The notes beneath the pieces are model-generated. The model ran no database searches. It was not told the DNA's origin and worked only from the letters and a program-made list of their open reading frames with translations. From Botryococcus braunii (Eukaryota > Chlorophyta > Trebouxiophyceae), in NCBI GenBank assembly GCA_002005505.1, contig KV908400.1, forward strand, positions 497,187 to 519,686: DNA of 22,500 bases, read 5' to 3'. The position numbers and the translations under genes were made by a program. Positions 1 through 13,458 of this stretch are shown piece by piece; the stretch's first letter is position 1; each line of letters opens with the position of its first letter.

Positions 1-956
1 GTGTCGAGAAATGCTTGTTTCACTCTTGTATCAGACTCATTATATCTTACCACAAGAGGCTAAACCTGGGTGAGAGGGTTCGAATCATGTGAAGTGGGAG
101 GCTAGAAAATAGTCCATGGTTAATCCTAGTCAGCAGAAAATGACGGGCCAGCCAATGTTCAAGTCCAGATTCGCTTCTGTTATTCTTTTCCCCAGCTTCT
201 CTTTTTATGTTTCCCCGCTTGGACTGCCTTCAGCATAGATCGGTATACTTTCTTGCTCACGTTTTACCCTCTCTGCGCTCGACTTTCCTCCACGCTCCAC
301 ACTCTCTCCAATGCTTCATCCCTCCTTTCATTCTTGGGCCTGCCATTCTTGCCCCCTTAAATTACACTCACTCCCATACTCCCGTCCTCCTGGACCTCCC
401 CTCTCCCCCCTCGATGGTGTGCCCTCCCTCCATTCCTCTCGTCTCTCTTCATTCCCTTTCTTCGTTTCCTATCCCTTCTGCTCATTCCCATGTATGCCAT
501 GATGGCGTGGGAACGTGGCCGTATGTCCTCTCTCTATCCCCACCTTGTCCGACCAGGTCTTTCCCCAGATTTTTGCTCCTCCCTTCCCGCGCGCCCCACG
601 TTTCATCCTTCCGCGCTCCCCTTTCTACACTTCCGCGCAGCAATCCTCCTTCCTCCTAGGTGCTCTTCCTCTACAGCAGCAATTCTCCTTCCTCCTACCT
701 GCTCTTCCTCAAATCTGGGACTTCAATGGGGGTTAAGGGCTCAGGCTTCCTCCCCATGCCTGCACCCGCAAAGTCCTTTGGGGCGCAGTACCTTCACGTG
801 TACCTGCTGCACAGGTCGAGAGGGAGCCTTGTACATCACGTTGTACATCGCCTTGTACCTTCACGTGTACCTGCTGCACAGGTCGAGAGGGAGCCTTGTA
901 CATCGCGTTCGTGGGCGGAGGGGCATCCCCTTGCTGCCCACTTGTGCCGCTTGCAG
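1..956. other. Left edge: pyrimidine-rich, probably GPAA1 intron
   Basis: I see no supportable exon here. Bases about 180-720 are strongly C/T-rich on the plus strand, which keeps several frames open by composition alone, so long open frames in this stretch are not evidence of a gene. Because the exon at 957 is internal to GPAA1 and starts after a good acceptor (ttgcag), this stretch is most likely an intron of GPAA1. The exons for its amino-terminal lumenal domain must lie beyond the left edge. A possible donor-like site (gtgaga) occurs near position 70, but the translation before it is not recognisable. Confidence 0.5.
788..904. repeat. Perfect 50-bp direct repeat, 67-bp period
   Basis: Bases 788-837 and 855-904 are identical over 50 bp, separated by a 17-bp spacer that itself repeats the ttgtacatc end of the unit. 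Each unit contains a CACGTG hexamer inside cacgtgtacc. It lies just upstream of the GPAA1 exon at 957, probably within the intron. The perfect identity suggests a recent tandem duplication. Confidence 0.85.
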
Positions 957-1187
957 AGGCTGCTGCAGTCGGCATGGAGACAAGGGCTGGGGCTGCCTGA
1001 TGGTCCCCACGGTCCCCTTCTGTTTGAGGCAGTCGACGCTGTCACCATCGTTGGAAGCCCTTACCGGGTACCACCCACTTTTTTTATGATTTATGAGAAC
1101 CTGCGTCGAGGCCAAGCCTGTGTGAAGGTTATATTGTCTCTGATCTACTGGTTTCTTGAAGTAGAATTAGACTACACCGCACACGAG

Positions 1188-1231
<44 letters not shown>

Positions 1232-1262
1232 TGCGTGTGTGGGTCTGTGTGTGGGGTGTGTG

Positions 1263-1314
<52 letters not shown>

Positions 1315-4300
1315 TGTGTGTCTGTGTGTGAATGTGTGTGTGTGTGTGTGTGGGGGGGGGGGACGTTGGCTGGGGGGATTGGGGGCGAGGGGGAGGCATT
1401 TCTGTGCCTTGGCGACGGTCTGTGTTGGTGACTGAGACAATGTTCTCCCGGGGGTGTCTGCGGTCATGATTAAGGCAAGCCAGTACTGTGTTAGGTGAGG
1501 GAGGAACGGCTGGTTGCAGGCCCAAACAGGAAGTCGACAGGAGCGGCACGAGTCTCTATTGACACTTACAATCTGGCTGGAGTCCGTCTTTCGCAGTCTG
1601 AACAATCTATCGGAGAGACTGCATCACTCCACGGCACTGTACGTGCTGCTGTCTCCTACAACCTTCCTGCACACCATCCTCCTGCTACCACCCCTTGTGG
1701 CGTGTATCCTAATTGCTGTACTACATCTGCAAGTACGCGCCTTCTGGAACTCACCCACCCTTCCCTCCCCTTCTTTGGCAAGCCCCGGTTTCTCGGCACG
1801 GCAATCACATTATGCGTACGCGTCCTCTCCCTCTCTCTGACCTCGACTCCTACCTGTGCTCACGACCCTTTCCAGCCTGATCCGCGACCTCCCACTGGGC
1901 CCCTCTGCTTGAATTGATCTTGATTGACTGCCGTGGCCACGTGACAAGCGAGCTACCTGACAGGCGTACTACAACGTGTGCTGCCTCACTCCCCCCCCCC
2001 CCCTCCAGCTATTGTGTAAGCCAACAAGTGAATGTACCATAGGGTATATGCGACCCGTCCACCCACGGGAAATTCTCTTAGTTTGGCCATCAGTCCGAGG
2101 AAAATACGCAGTACAACAGACAGACCTGGTGCCCCGTTTTTTTTTTTTTTTTTTTTTTTTTTGAACAGTTTCCGAGTGAAATGGCTCGTACAAACAATTT
2201 CTCGACATACCGTGCAATTTTAAAACATGTTCCACAGAGATATGAGCCAGATATTCAGCAGTGACAGTCTGTAGTAGTGGGAAGAAAATGATCATACTTA
2301 GATAACCTATCTACCCACAACAAGACTAGGATCATGACATCCACTGTTGGGGGGGGGGGGGTTAACTCGCTGATGAATCCACTGAGATGGATTCCCATTG
2401 CCTCAACGGTATATATAAGGAGTCATTGCCAGATAGGGAGCGCTTGCAAGAGTCAACCAGGAGCTGGGTCCCCGCTTTATTCCAGTAGCATTGCTCATAC
2501 GTGCGAATGCTGTCTTCAAACTCCTTCTCACAGTTTTGGCCACCAGTCATGTCTATGCACGGCCTCCAACAAGTTTGTACGCCCCACGTGGACCGCCGAG
2601 GGAATCTCGTGATTTTCCCTAGACGACAGCCTCTTTGAGGAACTCATCCATGTGATTTTCCATGGCAGAAATATACAGCGCACTTCATCGGAGTCAACAC
2701 CTTTCTCTTGCTTGCAAATTTGCTCCTTTTGTCTTCCGCCCATCCCGAAGGTATCGGTAAATGTTACACACTGTATGTACGTCTTACAACCAGGCGTCCC
2801 CCCAGGAGAACCAGAAGCTTCACCTCACCTTAAAGTGAATCCTGATGGGGCCGTGACGCCCTCGCCGGAACCTCTTACTGAACCCCGCTTTCTGGGCAGG
2901 CTGCAGAAAGAGCCCAGGGTGCGGGGTCCTCCACTGGGCAGGCCACGCAAGCCCCGGACCTTGAGGGCATGGTCAGAGCCCTCTGGGGCTTCGTCCTGCT
3001 GTCCTTCCTCTGCAGCACCGCCGTACCGCCACTGCTCCGGCACACAATCCACACCGTCCCACAGATTCTCGCCACAAGGGAGACTCTCCACCGGTCCCCA
3101 GGGGTCCAAAACGTCATGAGTCCCTGGCATTGCATGCGAATGCTCCTCCGTGGCTGCCAACCGGGGGCCCCTCCCATCCAAGCCACCCCCACAGATAGCT
3201 GGATTGGGTCCCACCCTGCTTTCATGCCATGCCTGCATCTCCTGCTGCTATTGGTGGCCGCCGTGACTGCCTGCGGCGTCGTCGTTGCTGCCCGCACCCG
3301 CTTCCGCAAGCGGTGCAGTCCGACTACGGCTCCTTTTGAGCAGCCCCTTTCGTGTAGCGAGGCCTTGGGCAAGGCACACAAGCCCAGGAGCTCTCAGCAT
3401 GGTGCGGACGCGAGTCCTTCTGGTACAGCGGGGGTGTGCGGTACAGCTGCCGCCCTGGCATCTGGAGAAGTACATGCGGATGTAGCAGACACGGGACCTG
3501 GAGGCGAGGTGACCCTAAGCCAGGCTCTGGGACTGGATGCGGGCACGTGGGAACCATCACGTGCTTTGCATCCTGACACGAGGCATGAGTCCAAGGCTGC
3601 GGATTCTGTGGCGGGGGGTCCCGCTCAGGGGGTCCTGCAGCATACCGGCACCCAGTGCGGGAGCTCTCGGGGGGATCCCGCGCCCCTAGCCTCCCGGACG
3701 CAAAAAGAGGGCCGTCGGGGACTGCAGCCCGCCGGGAGGCCGGGTTGGCGCGGCAGATACCACTTCATATTGGGCTCTCTCGGCAGGTGGTATGCCTCAC
3801 TGAGGTCTTGTACTGGTTGGGGGCAGCCGCGCTCGCAGTGGGGCGACCTGGGTTCGATTCTGGCTCTGAGTTCCGTGGGGGCATTTTTTATGAACTGGGC
3901 CAGCGCCTACCTGGCGACCCTCTCCTTGGGCCCCTTGTGCGCGGCGGCTGCGATCCTGCACGCCGCACGGGCAGGGGCCCGGCGCCCGCGGCGCTGCAGG
4001 GCACATGCTGCTCAGGAGCATCAAGAGGATCAAGACTCGGGCCTTACGGCTCTCTCCTCACAACAAACCTCCCCATCTGAGGATACACATGCAGGGGGGC
4101 AAGACCCAGTCCCGCATGCCGCGAGGGAACAAAGCACCGCCGATGGGCATGCAGAGACACGCGAAGGAGAGGTGGCCAGGTGTGGTGCGGAGGAAGAAGA
4201 GGGCCTCGTCGACGGGCATGCAGAGATGAGGAAAATAAAGGCGGCCAGGTGTGGTGCGGAGGAAGAAGAGAGCCCCGTCGATGGGCGTGCAGGTACGCGG

Positions 4301-5332
4301 GAGATAGAGGCGGCCTGGTGTGGTGGGGAGGATGCCAGCTGTAGTACAGAGGAGGCCGGGTGTCGTACAGACGAGGGCGGTTGTTGCACGGCCTGGGCTG
4401 CGGATGTGCCAGCAGATGTCAGCACTAAAGAGCAGGGATCGGGGGATGTACAGCAGCATGCAGACAGAGCTAGCCCTTCTGAGGCCACCGAAGGGGTTCG
4501 GGAGGCCATCCACGAGGAGCACGGCGGGTCAGCTGATGTACACCTGCAACAACAGGCGAACGGAAGCCGCCCTTCATGGGGTGCTGACGGGGATCGGGAG
4601 GCCATCGAGCGTGAGCACACGCCAGCGGATGTGCAGCAAGAAGTCTGCGACAGACAGCAGGGGGGCATTGATCGGCATGCGGAACCAGCTGCTGTGCGGA
4701 GGGATCAGCAGGCGGTACGCACGCAGGCCAGGACTCATGCGATGCCACGTCAACAGGGCTCAGTTGTGCAGCCTGAAAGGAAGAAAGGGAGGAAAGGTCG
4801 TACATCTGTCGAAGCACTCGGTAGAGAGACCGCCGAAGCTGGCCGGGGCCTGAGGCACAAATGCGGAGAGCGGTCTGGGCAATATGACGCCCCGTCCGGG
4901 CCTGTTCCCGGATTGACTGGTGAGGGCCGCCCTCTGGGGGATGAGGGCAGCCGCGGCTTGGGGTTAGATGGGGATATGTATTGCGGTACAAGCAGTACAA
5001 GCGGTATAAGCGGCAGAACACTGTCGGAGGGTGAAACTCACAGACATCAAGCGGAGTCGGAAGACAATAGGGTTGAACTCTGGGCGGCGCCTTGTGCCAC
5101 GGTAGGACGCATGAGGCTGGCAGCGGGGATGCTTGCGTTGCTCTCGTGTGGGTTAACTCTTGGTCTGGTGGGCGCTGGCCTGTGGGAGGCCGTACCGCAG
5201 ATGGGGCTGACGTGGCAGCAGGGCCTGCTGATGTGGCTTGACCTGCGCGATGGCAGTGCCGCCGTGTTGTTTGGCGTGTGCCTGCCCGCCTGGCTGCTTT
5301 GGCTCAATGCGTTTGTGTGGGAAGAGGCGTGA
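957..5332 (+). CDS. GPAA1: GPI transamidase subunit GPAA1/GAA1, 5'-partial, three visible exons
   Basis: GAA1 is a multi-pass ER membrane subunit of the complex that attaches GPI anchors to proteins. Three exons are visible: 957-1067, 1541-1732 (alternative acceptor 1520) and 2900-5332, with stop TGA at 5330-5332. All junctions are phase 0. Exon 957 encodes [10 protein letters not shown] and a following VDAVTI, matching the GAA1 region around the conserved GlyPro-HisGly. Exon 1541 encodes [14 protein letters not shown] followed by a membrane segment, the GAA1 'NNLLE+xHQS' region. The last exon adds further membrane segments at roughly residues 24-46, 110-135, 318-355 and 737-810 of that exon, ending in a hydrophobic stretch with PAWLLWLN like the usual GAA1 carboxy end. 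Between these segments lie loops of about 180 and 380 residues that are acidic, Gly/Ala-rich and repetitive, far longer than usual. The 5' exons are missing at the window edge. The family call rests on remembered motifs. Confidence 0.8.
1191..1362. repeat. (GT)n microsatellite followed by G11
   Basis: An interrupted GT array (1191-1351) runs into G11 (1352-1362) inside the GPAA1 intron between 1068 and 1540. The long Cys/Val and Thr/His open frames here on both strands are translations of the repeat, not genes. Confidence 0.95.
1733..2899. other. GPAA1 intron with C13, T26 and G13 runs
   Basis: This intron of 1167 bases starts gtacgc after CTGCAA and ends tctgggcag. It contains C13 (1991-2003), T26 (2137-2162) and G13 (2349-2361). 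On the minus strand the T26 run reads as an A tail, so a decayed retroposed fragment is possible, but I found no flanking target duplication and no recognisable body. No other coding piece is visible. Confidence 0.6.
4142..4330 (+). repeat. 69-bp in-frame tandem repeat in GPAA1 last exon
   Basis: There are three degenerate copies starting at 4142, 4211 and 4280. Each full copy is 23 codons. The shared protein pattern is DGHAE..., then an ArgCysGlyAlaGluGluGluGlu block. Length changes stay in frame and the acidic block is kept, which supports this stretch being translated rather than being an intron with an accidental open frame. Confidence 0.8.
4445..4660 (+). repeat. About 90-bp in-frame repeat in GPAA1 last exon
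   Basis: Copies start at 4445, 4535 and 4628 (90, 93 and a partial unit). Each begins with an AspVal-Gln/His-rich block, and the first two carry a REAI...EH core. It lies in the same long loop as the 69-bp repeat, between the third hydrophobic region and the carboxy-terminal membrane segments. Confidence 0.7.
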
Positions 5333-5525
5333 TAGGATGCGCTGACACACTTTTGCCCTGTTGGGGAAGAATGGCCCCCGGGGGGGGGGGGGGGGGGTGC
5401 AGCATGAAAGCCTGTGGCATCCACGATATGAGGGGGCTGGTGAGCACTTTCTGACCACTTCCATGGACTGCGCGTGGATGGGCATGTATAACCGCATCAA
5501 GGACAGTGAGGTGGGGCAGCAAGTG

Positions 5526-5632
<107 letters not shown>

Positions 5633-6138
5633 GTGGGGTGGGGGGTGGACACTATGGAATTATAAGGACATCTGTGCTTGGCGAGGCAGCTCATCATCAA
5701 GTGATCAGCACCAAGTGCGCACATTACAAGTGTAATGCGGGTGACTGGTCCATGGAGTCGCGCTGGATTCCTGACGTGGGCCTGCTCCATCCTTCAGTTG
5801 GGTCAGCCTTCGGGAGGGCGCCCCCCCCCAACCCGGGGGAGTGGGGGGACTATCGACCCCCCTGGGGAACGGAAAAGGGAAAGGGGTTCCGATCAACCCC
5901 TTGCGTCCTATCTCCCGGGCCCTAAGGGGAGAAATACAGGGAGGGAGGGAGGAAGAGCGAGGGAGAGAGATAAAGAGAGGGGCGGGGGGGGGGGGAGGGG
6001 GGTTACGGTAAGAAAAGTAATAACAAAGACGCGCCTTCACATGCAAAAGCTGTTGTGGAGAGAGGAGGAAGGGTTAAAGAAGAGATCCAAGGCTTACACT
6101 AAGCTCTTCGTGGTGCGCTCCGGAGTGAGTGAGTGAAA

Positions 6139-6139
<1 letters not shown>

Positions 6140-6192
<53 letters not shown>
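6140..6192. repeat. (GT)26 microsatellite
   Basis: An uninterrupted GT array in the convergent region, preceded by a short gagt repeat. Confidence 0.97.
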
Positions 6193-6194
<2 letters not shown>

Positions 6195-6228
6195 AACATG
6201 CACATTGTTTCACATTGTAGTGTGGACA

Positions 6229-6234
6229 AATAAA
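6229..6234 (+). promoter_or_regulatory. Candidate polyadenylation signal for GPAA1
   Basis: AATAAA on the plus strand, about 900 bases after the GPAA1 stop. This is the only canonical hexamer I noticed on that strand before the next gene. A nearer TGTAA (5731-5735), the signal used by many chlorophytes, is an alternative. Confidence 0.3.
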
Positions 6235-6451
6235 ACGATACACTTGCGTCGCCAGGACAGCAATCACCAATTACAGAAGCCCTTCTCAACATAAGCTGTC
6301 TGACAAAGAATCGACTTGCGAGGCTGTCTCGTCTGTTCACCAGACATGCAGAACTCAAAGTAGAGAACCCCTAGTCACGCACTTGGTAAAAGCCGCAGCA
6401 ATGTCGAATGAAGACAGCGAGCTAAAACCAAAATCGGCAACCTTCGGTTCT

Positions 6452-6457
6452 TTTATT
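6452..6457 (-). promoter_or_regulatory. Candidate polyadenylation signal for NDPK
   Basis: AATAAA on the minus strand, about 270 bases downstream of the NDPK stop at 6730. Together with the plus-strand hexamer at 6229 it would leave a gap of about 200 bp between the ends of the two convergent transcripts. Confidence 0.4.
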
Positions 6458-6729
6458 GGCCAGCTAGAATGTCCAACAGGTGGACAAAGCCCCTTCCAAA
6501 AAAATGAGGGGGAGGGGGAACAAACAGAACGTGAATGCCCCGGCCACACCAGGACTCTGCCGGACAAAGGAGTGCCGATCCCCGAAAGTCACCGACCTTG
6601 CACAGAGGGCAAAAGAAGCAGCGTGCAGTCCCCGCATTGAGCGCGTTATTCAAAAATAATGCAGCCCGTTGTTTTCGACAGAGCCAGTTCGTTATTCTGA
6701 CCGATCACAGGGTTGGTTGCTCATGGGAT

Positions 6730-10107
<3,378 letters not shown>

Positions 10108-10247
10108 TTTTGGAGTTCTGAATAGATTACTTCACAAAAAATGGAACAATAATGGCCAAGGACAGTGAAGCTTTGTACAAGCGGCACCGGGTGGGGCTGC
10201 TGCGGGACTTAAACAGAAGCAACTCGCGAATTAGGACCTGCCCGTGG

Positions 10248-10331
10248 GGAAGGTTGCCCGAGTGGTCTAAGGGGGAAGACTTAAGATCTTCTGCGGTTCG
10301 CCGCGCGCGGGTTCAAACCCCGCACCTTCCA
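10248..10331 (+). tRNA. trnL-UAA: tRNA-Leu (anticodon UAA)
   Basis: This is a nuclear tRNA gene of 84 bases without an intron. The acceptor stem GGAAGGT pairs perfectly with ACCTTCC, with discriminator A at 10331. The anticodon stem GAAGA/TCTTC carries loop CTTAAGA, so the anticodon is TAA at 10282-10284. A long variable arm (GCGG-TTCG-CCGC) marks the Leu/Ser class. The T arm is GCGGG-TTCAAAC-CCCGC. The internal promoter boxes are the A-box region at 10255-10270 and the B-box GGGTTCAAACCC. It decodes UUA. It stands divergent from NDPK, 140 bp from that gene's start codon. Confidence 0.96.
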
Positions 10332-10348
10332 TTGATTCCTGCTTACCG

Positions 10349-10352
10349 TTTT
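10349..10352 (+). terminator. RNA polymerase III terminator of tRNA-Leu
   Basis: The first run of four T residues downstream of the tRNA, 17 bases after its end, is the minimal pol III stop signal. Confidence 0.6.
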
Positions 10353-10473
10353 CGTATCGGCGACGCATTACACCACCATAACTTTTAAATATATCAACCA
10401 GGCCGTGAGTCCTAAACTCCTAAACTCAACCATGCAGAGGAGCTTACGACAATGCAGGGCAGTGCATGGATAC

Positions 10474-10586
10474 CTATTAAGTTCTCATCGGGAAGGCATA
10501 CTTCATCCACATCAATTGAGCTATGCATATGCACGCCAGTTATGAGCAGTTCAAGGTCCAAAACGTTATCTTGCTGAAAGGCTGCC
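10474..10586 (-). CDS. Candidate isolated exon, unknown protein
   Basis: On the minus strand a 113-base piece runs from an acceptor (ccaattgcag) to a donor (gtatcc) and encodes 37 residues including NVLDLELLITGVHMHSSIDV. The mix of hydrophobic and acidic residues and the lack of repeats look coding, unlike neighbouring frames. I do not recognise it. It enters and leaves in different phases and no partner exon was found, so it may be a relic or chance. A perfect hairpin (TGCCCTGC/GCAGGGCA) overlaps the acceptor. Confidence 0.22.
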
Positions 10587-10774
10587 CTGCAATTGGCAGG
10601 GCAAGTCATCTATTCATATCAAGTACAGCATGGATATATGGTTACCCCCGTTAGCCAGTCAGCAATGTGCCAACTAATTGACATGTATGTCAAACAATTT
10701 TCAATTGTGCAGCTCCTCTACTCACGTCAGTATGCATCTACCGTATCGGCTCTGATGTTTTTCCAACTAAATGA

Positions 10775-11363
10775 TTTCGGGGCGAAAATTAGGATCCGGA
10801 AGGTTTTTGAATACATTTCGGGGCAAATTCTTACAATCTGCAGATAGGTTCAATCAGCTGATAGGTTCTTATTAATTTTTCGGAGCCGAGACCGAATTAC
10901 TCAGAGGTTTTAATGGTTTTCGGGGCGAAAGGCCCAAACCGTATCAAGCCGTATACGGCTTGATATTTACTACGTATACCGTATCAAGCCGTATACGGCA
11001 TGGTGTTTACTACGTAGTAAATACCATATGGTATTTACTATGCATGCCAATGTAAATACCAAGTCCCGTCCTTTGTCCCGCCTCTTGGCCATACCGGCAG
11101 TTCACACGGACTTGTTTCAATTGTTGCAAAAAAGAATAAATATATGATAAAAAATGGAAGTTGTTGCTACGGTTATCAAGCTTGCGGGAGGTAAACTGCA
11201 GTTGACTGGCCACAGCAGGCTTTCATAAGGGCTTTAACCTTTTCGGGGTATTCCGGGACAATACCCTGGGGTTTACATACATTTCGGGGAGTTTGGGACA
11301 ATACGCCAGGGTTTTATATATTTTTCGGGTCCGGAAAAAGACATTTCCGTGACGTGGTTTTGG
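10775..11363. repeat. Degenerate 41-bp repeats headed by TTTCGGGG
   Basis: Seven heads (TTTCGGGG or one-base variants) lie at 10775, 10816, 10878, 10918, 11241, 11282 and 11323. Spacings are 41, 62, 40, 323, 41 and 41 bp. Several units end in a GGTTTT/ATA-like tail, so these are diverged tandem units rather than a short dispersed motif. Two heads are extended to TTTCGGGGCGAAA, with inverted TTTCG/CGAAA arms. The 323-bp gap contains the palindrome cluster. I do not recognise the family. Confidence 0.75.
10939..11058. repeat. 40-bp tandem duplication and cluster of perfect palindromes
   Basis: A 21-bp segment at 10939-10959 recurs exactly at 10979-10999, with a similar remainder, giving a 40-bp tandem unit. 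Perfect palindromes are 10942-10965 (24 bp, centre GCCGTATACGGC), 11006-11021 (16 bp, centre TACGTA) and 11015-11040 (26 bp, centre CCATATGG); the last two overlap. A further inverted pair GTATTTAC/GTAAATAC lies at 11031-11038 and 11051-11058. This density is far above what surrounding sequence shows. Confidence 0.9.
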
Positions 11364-13300
11364 ACGAATTTATTCTAAACAAATTTTAATAAAACATTAG
11401 AGCCGATATGGTACTCACGTCAAAGTAGGCAAGGTCCAGGGGGGGCACAGGACTAGCAGAAGCTGATGTAGATGATTCTCCATACGTACCTGCAATACTA
11501 CCTAAGATGTCCTTGGGCAATTACGTGAGTTGGAAAGGAATACTGGACAGTGTGAAAGTGTCAATAAATCACAATTTATAGACCATTTCTTTCCATGCTG
11601 GAGGTCAGTCGACATGGAATCCTCTAGAGCATTAATTAATGCTCATTATAATGCATGATCTTGCGTGAACGATGTGGGTGCGATGCACCCTACCCATATC
11701 TTTCATGCATGAATGCTGTAGAGGCGCGCATCAACAGCACTACTACGCGTCTATGTCTGGACTGAGGTCCATCATGGGAAGAAACATGGAGTTCAATTGT
11801 GCATCACGTCAAGAAAAATCTACCAGCCTGTTTCAAGCCACACCTCAGCCTGGCACGGCAGTTCCAGACTATCTGCCGACAACCGCAAGTGTCCTCGTAT
11901 ACATACTTCAAGTCCAGGCCCCTCTGTGTCTGTGTAAGGGGTGGGTGTGTACCTCCTTCCCTCCCTCTCTGTGTACGTGCTCACACGCATGTGTGTTTGT
12001 CTGTTGCCCCCCTCCTACGACGGTTAATCTGCCCCTCTTTTACCCCCTCCTCGCCCGCCCGACTCTAGCATAGAAAGCCCACAAAATGACTTGAATGCCA
12101 TGACAAAGCTGTGCTGTTTGCGGGGGTCATGTGACATGACAGATGTCCCTTGGCACGATCATAGTGCTAATGTTCATCTGAACTTCCACACCTGCATTCC
12201 TCCAGTACTGGTGTTGTGCCCTGCATTGTTGTGATAGTTCTGTCGTCATGCCCAGGTATTATGGCATGCCGTGTTGTTTTGTGCGCTTCGGCCACCCTTT
12301 TGTGGGCACTTTTGACTGGGATGGGGTTACGTGGACTGACAGTAGATAGGAGTCGACATCAACTGGGGCTCCTCATCACCTTCATGAGTCTGACGAAAGC
12401 CACACTGGGGCAGCGGGGGATGAGTACCACTTGACAATTAGGTGCCCTGCGCAGTTGCATCCCTCTAATTCCGTGCCGGGTCATTGTTCTTCTTGCCACG
12501 CAGACCCAATCTCTGAGGTTGTTAATTTGGACCTGGACCTCAGTGGTGTCATTTGCTCCGAGATTTGTGCCTGGCGCTGAATTGATCTCCTAGTCTCAGT
12601 GCATTTTCAGCTGCTTCTCTTTCATCTTAATGGCCGGTCCCTTTTCCTTCGTTACAGCCCAAAGACATGCTTCACAAAGGCCCTGACGCCTGCCAAGATT
12701 AGCCTAGGAGAGCATGCCTGCAAGTAGGCTCCAAGGGAGGTAGTAAACTGCTCATCTCAACCTCCAAAAAACGGATCTAAAATAAATAAGCGAATCCATC
12801 ACCAAGCTGCTTATCTCCCTGTCAGGAACGTATTAACTAAATTGGTGGACTTTAATAGCATGCACGAACCTTCAGCATCATCCAATGATTGAGCACCATG
12901 AAGTGCACCGTGCCTTGCCTTGTCTCTGTTTTCTACGAAAAGATTACTTAATGCAAATACCTAAGTGCCACAGTAAATAATGGCCAGCTCGGTGTATTTC
13001 CCGTCTGCCACATCTATCACACTGGAATGTCATCTTGCTGTCATGCACTCAAAGTCCCGTCGGTGCGAGCCTCCTCCCTTTTGGAATGGCTTCTAACGGC
13101 AGATGCACCGCTTCCAGGTGGTTGTAAAAGATACCTGTACCTACTTAATAATAACTTGAGTCATGGATGGGACCCAAGGCAAAAGATCATGTTTGCACAC
13201 AGAGAGATACCACAGATAGATAGGTAGTTGTGCACTGCAAGGTGTACAGCATGGCACGACCGTCACAGAGGTGGCGATGGCCATTGCGCAGGTGTTCTCC
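11364..13300. other. No supported gene
   Basis: Apart from an 18-bp perfect palindrome at 11627-11644 (GAGCATTAATTAATGCTC) and a GGGTGC-gat-GCACCC hairpin near 11675, I see nothing firm. Open frames are short and lack family resemblance. A minus-strand piece near 12726-12661 (ACSPRLILAGVRAFVKHVFG, then a stop, preceded by ttgcag) could be a terminal exon, but nothing joins to it. Confidence 0.5.
11627..11644. repeat. 18-bp perfect palindrome
   Basis: GAGCATTAATTAATGCTC reads the same on both strands. It is isolated from the main palindrome cluster by about 570 bp. Confidence 0.85.
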
Positions 13301-13338
13301 CCGTGTCTTCAGACCGACACCCCTCCTCCTGAAAGCAC

Positions 13339-13458
13339 TGGAAGGAAAAGAGGGCAGAGGCCACAAGGACTCGTCTCGAAAATCGAGCGGAAACACCCGG
13401 AAGGAAAACGAGGTAGAGCCGCAAGGCTGCGTTCTCAAAAATGAGCCTCAGGACTCAC
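13339..13458. repeat. About 60-bp imperfect tandem repeat, two copies
   Basis: Units begin ggaaggaaaa at 13339 and 13398 and share several blocks (aga-gcc, caaggct/caaggact, ctc-aaaa). Open frames cross it on both strands, but neither is convincing as a gene. Confidence 0.55.

Noticed and set aside
60..100. gggttcgaatc near the left edge, a possible tRNA T arm
   Set aside because: No matching acceptor stem, D arm or anticodon arm can be folded around it.
1129..1605. Long His/Thr or Cys/Val open frames over GT/CA arrays
   Set aside because: They translate dinucleotide repeats. The same holds for those near 5500-5790, 7875-8829 and 15760-16130.
2137..2162. A/T run as a retroposon tail
   Set aside because: No target-site duplication and no recognisable element body next to it, so it is kept only as a homopolymer.
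3842..3869. A B-box-like GGGTTCGATTC, suggesting a tRNA relic or SINE
   Set aside because: No acceptor stem or A box pairs with it, and it lies in frame inside a predicted membrane segment of GPAA1. Treated as coincidence.
4030..4668. 212-codon minus-strand open frame opposite GPAA1
   Set aside because: It is Ser/Cys/Pro-rich, mirrors the repeat-bearing GC-rich exon, and has no family resemblance; a shadow of the plus-strand gene.
10411..10430. Telomere-like cctaaact units
   Set aside because: There are only two imperfect copies, not the plant-type telomere heptamer in tandem.
10775..11363. CRISPR-like array
   Set aside because: The repeated part is short and degenerate, there are no constant repeats with unique spacers and no cas genes, and the DNA is eukaryotic.
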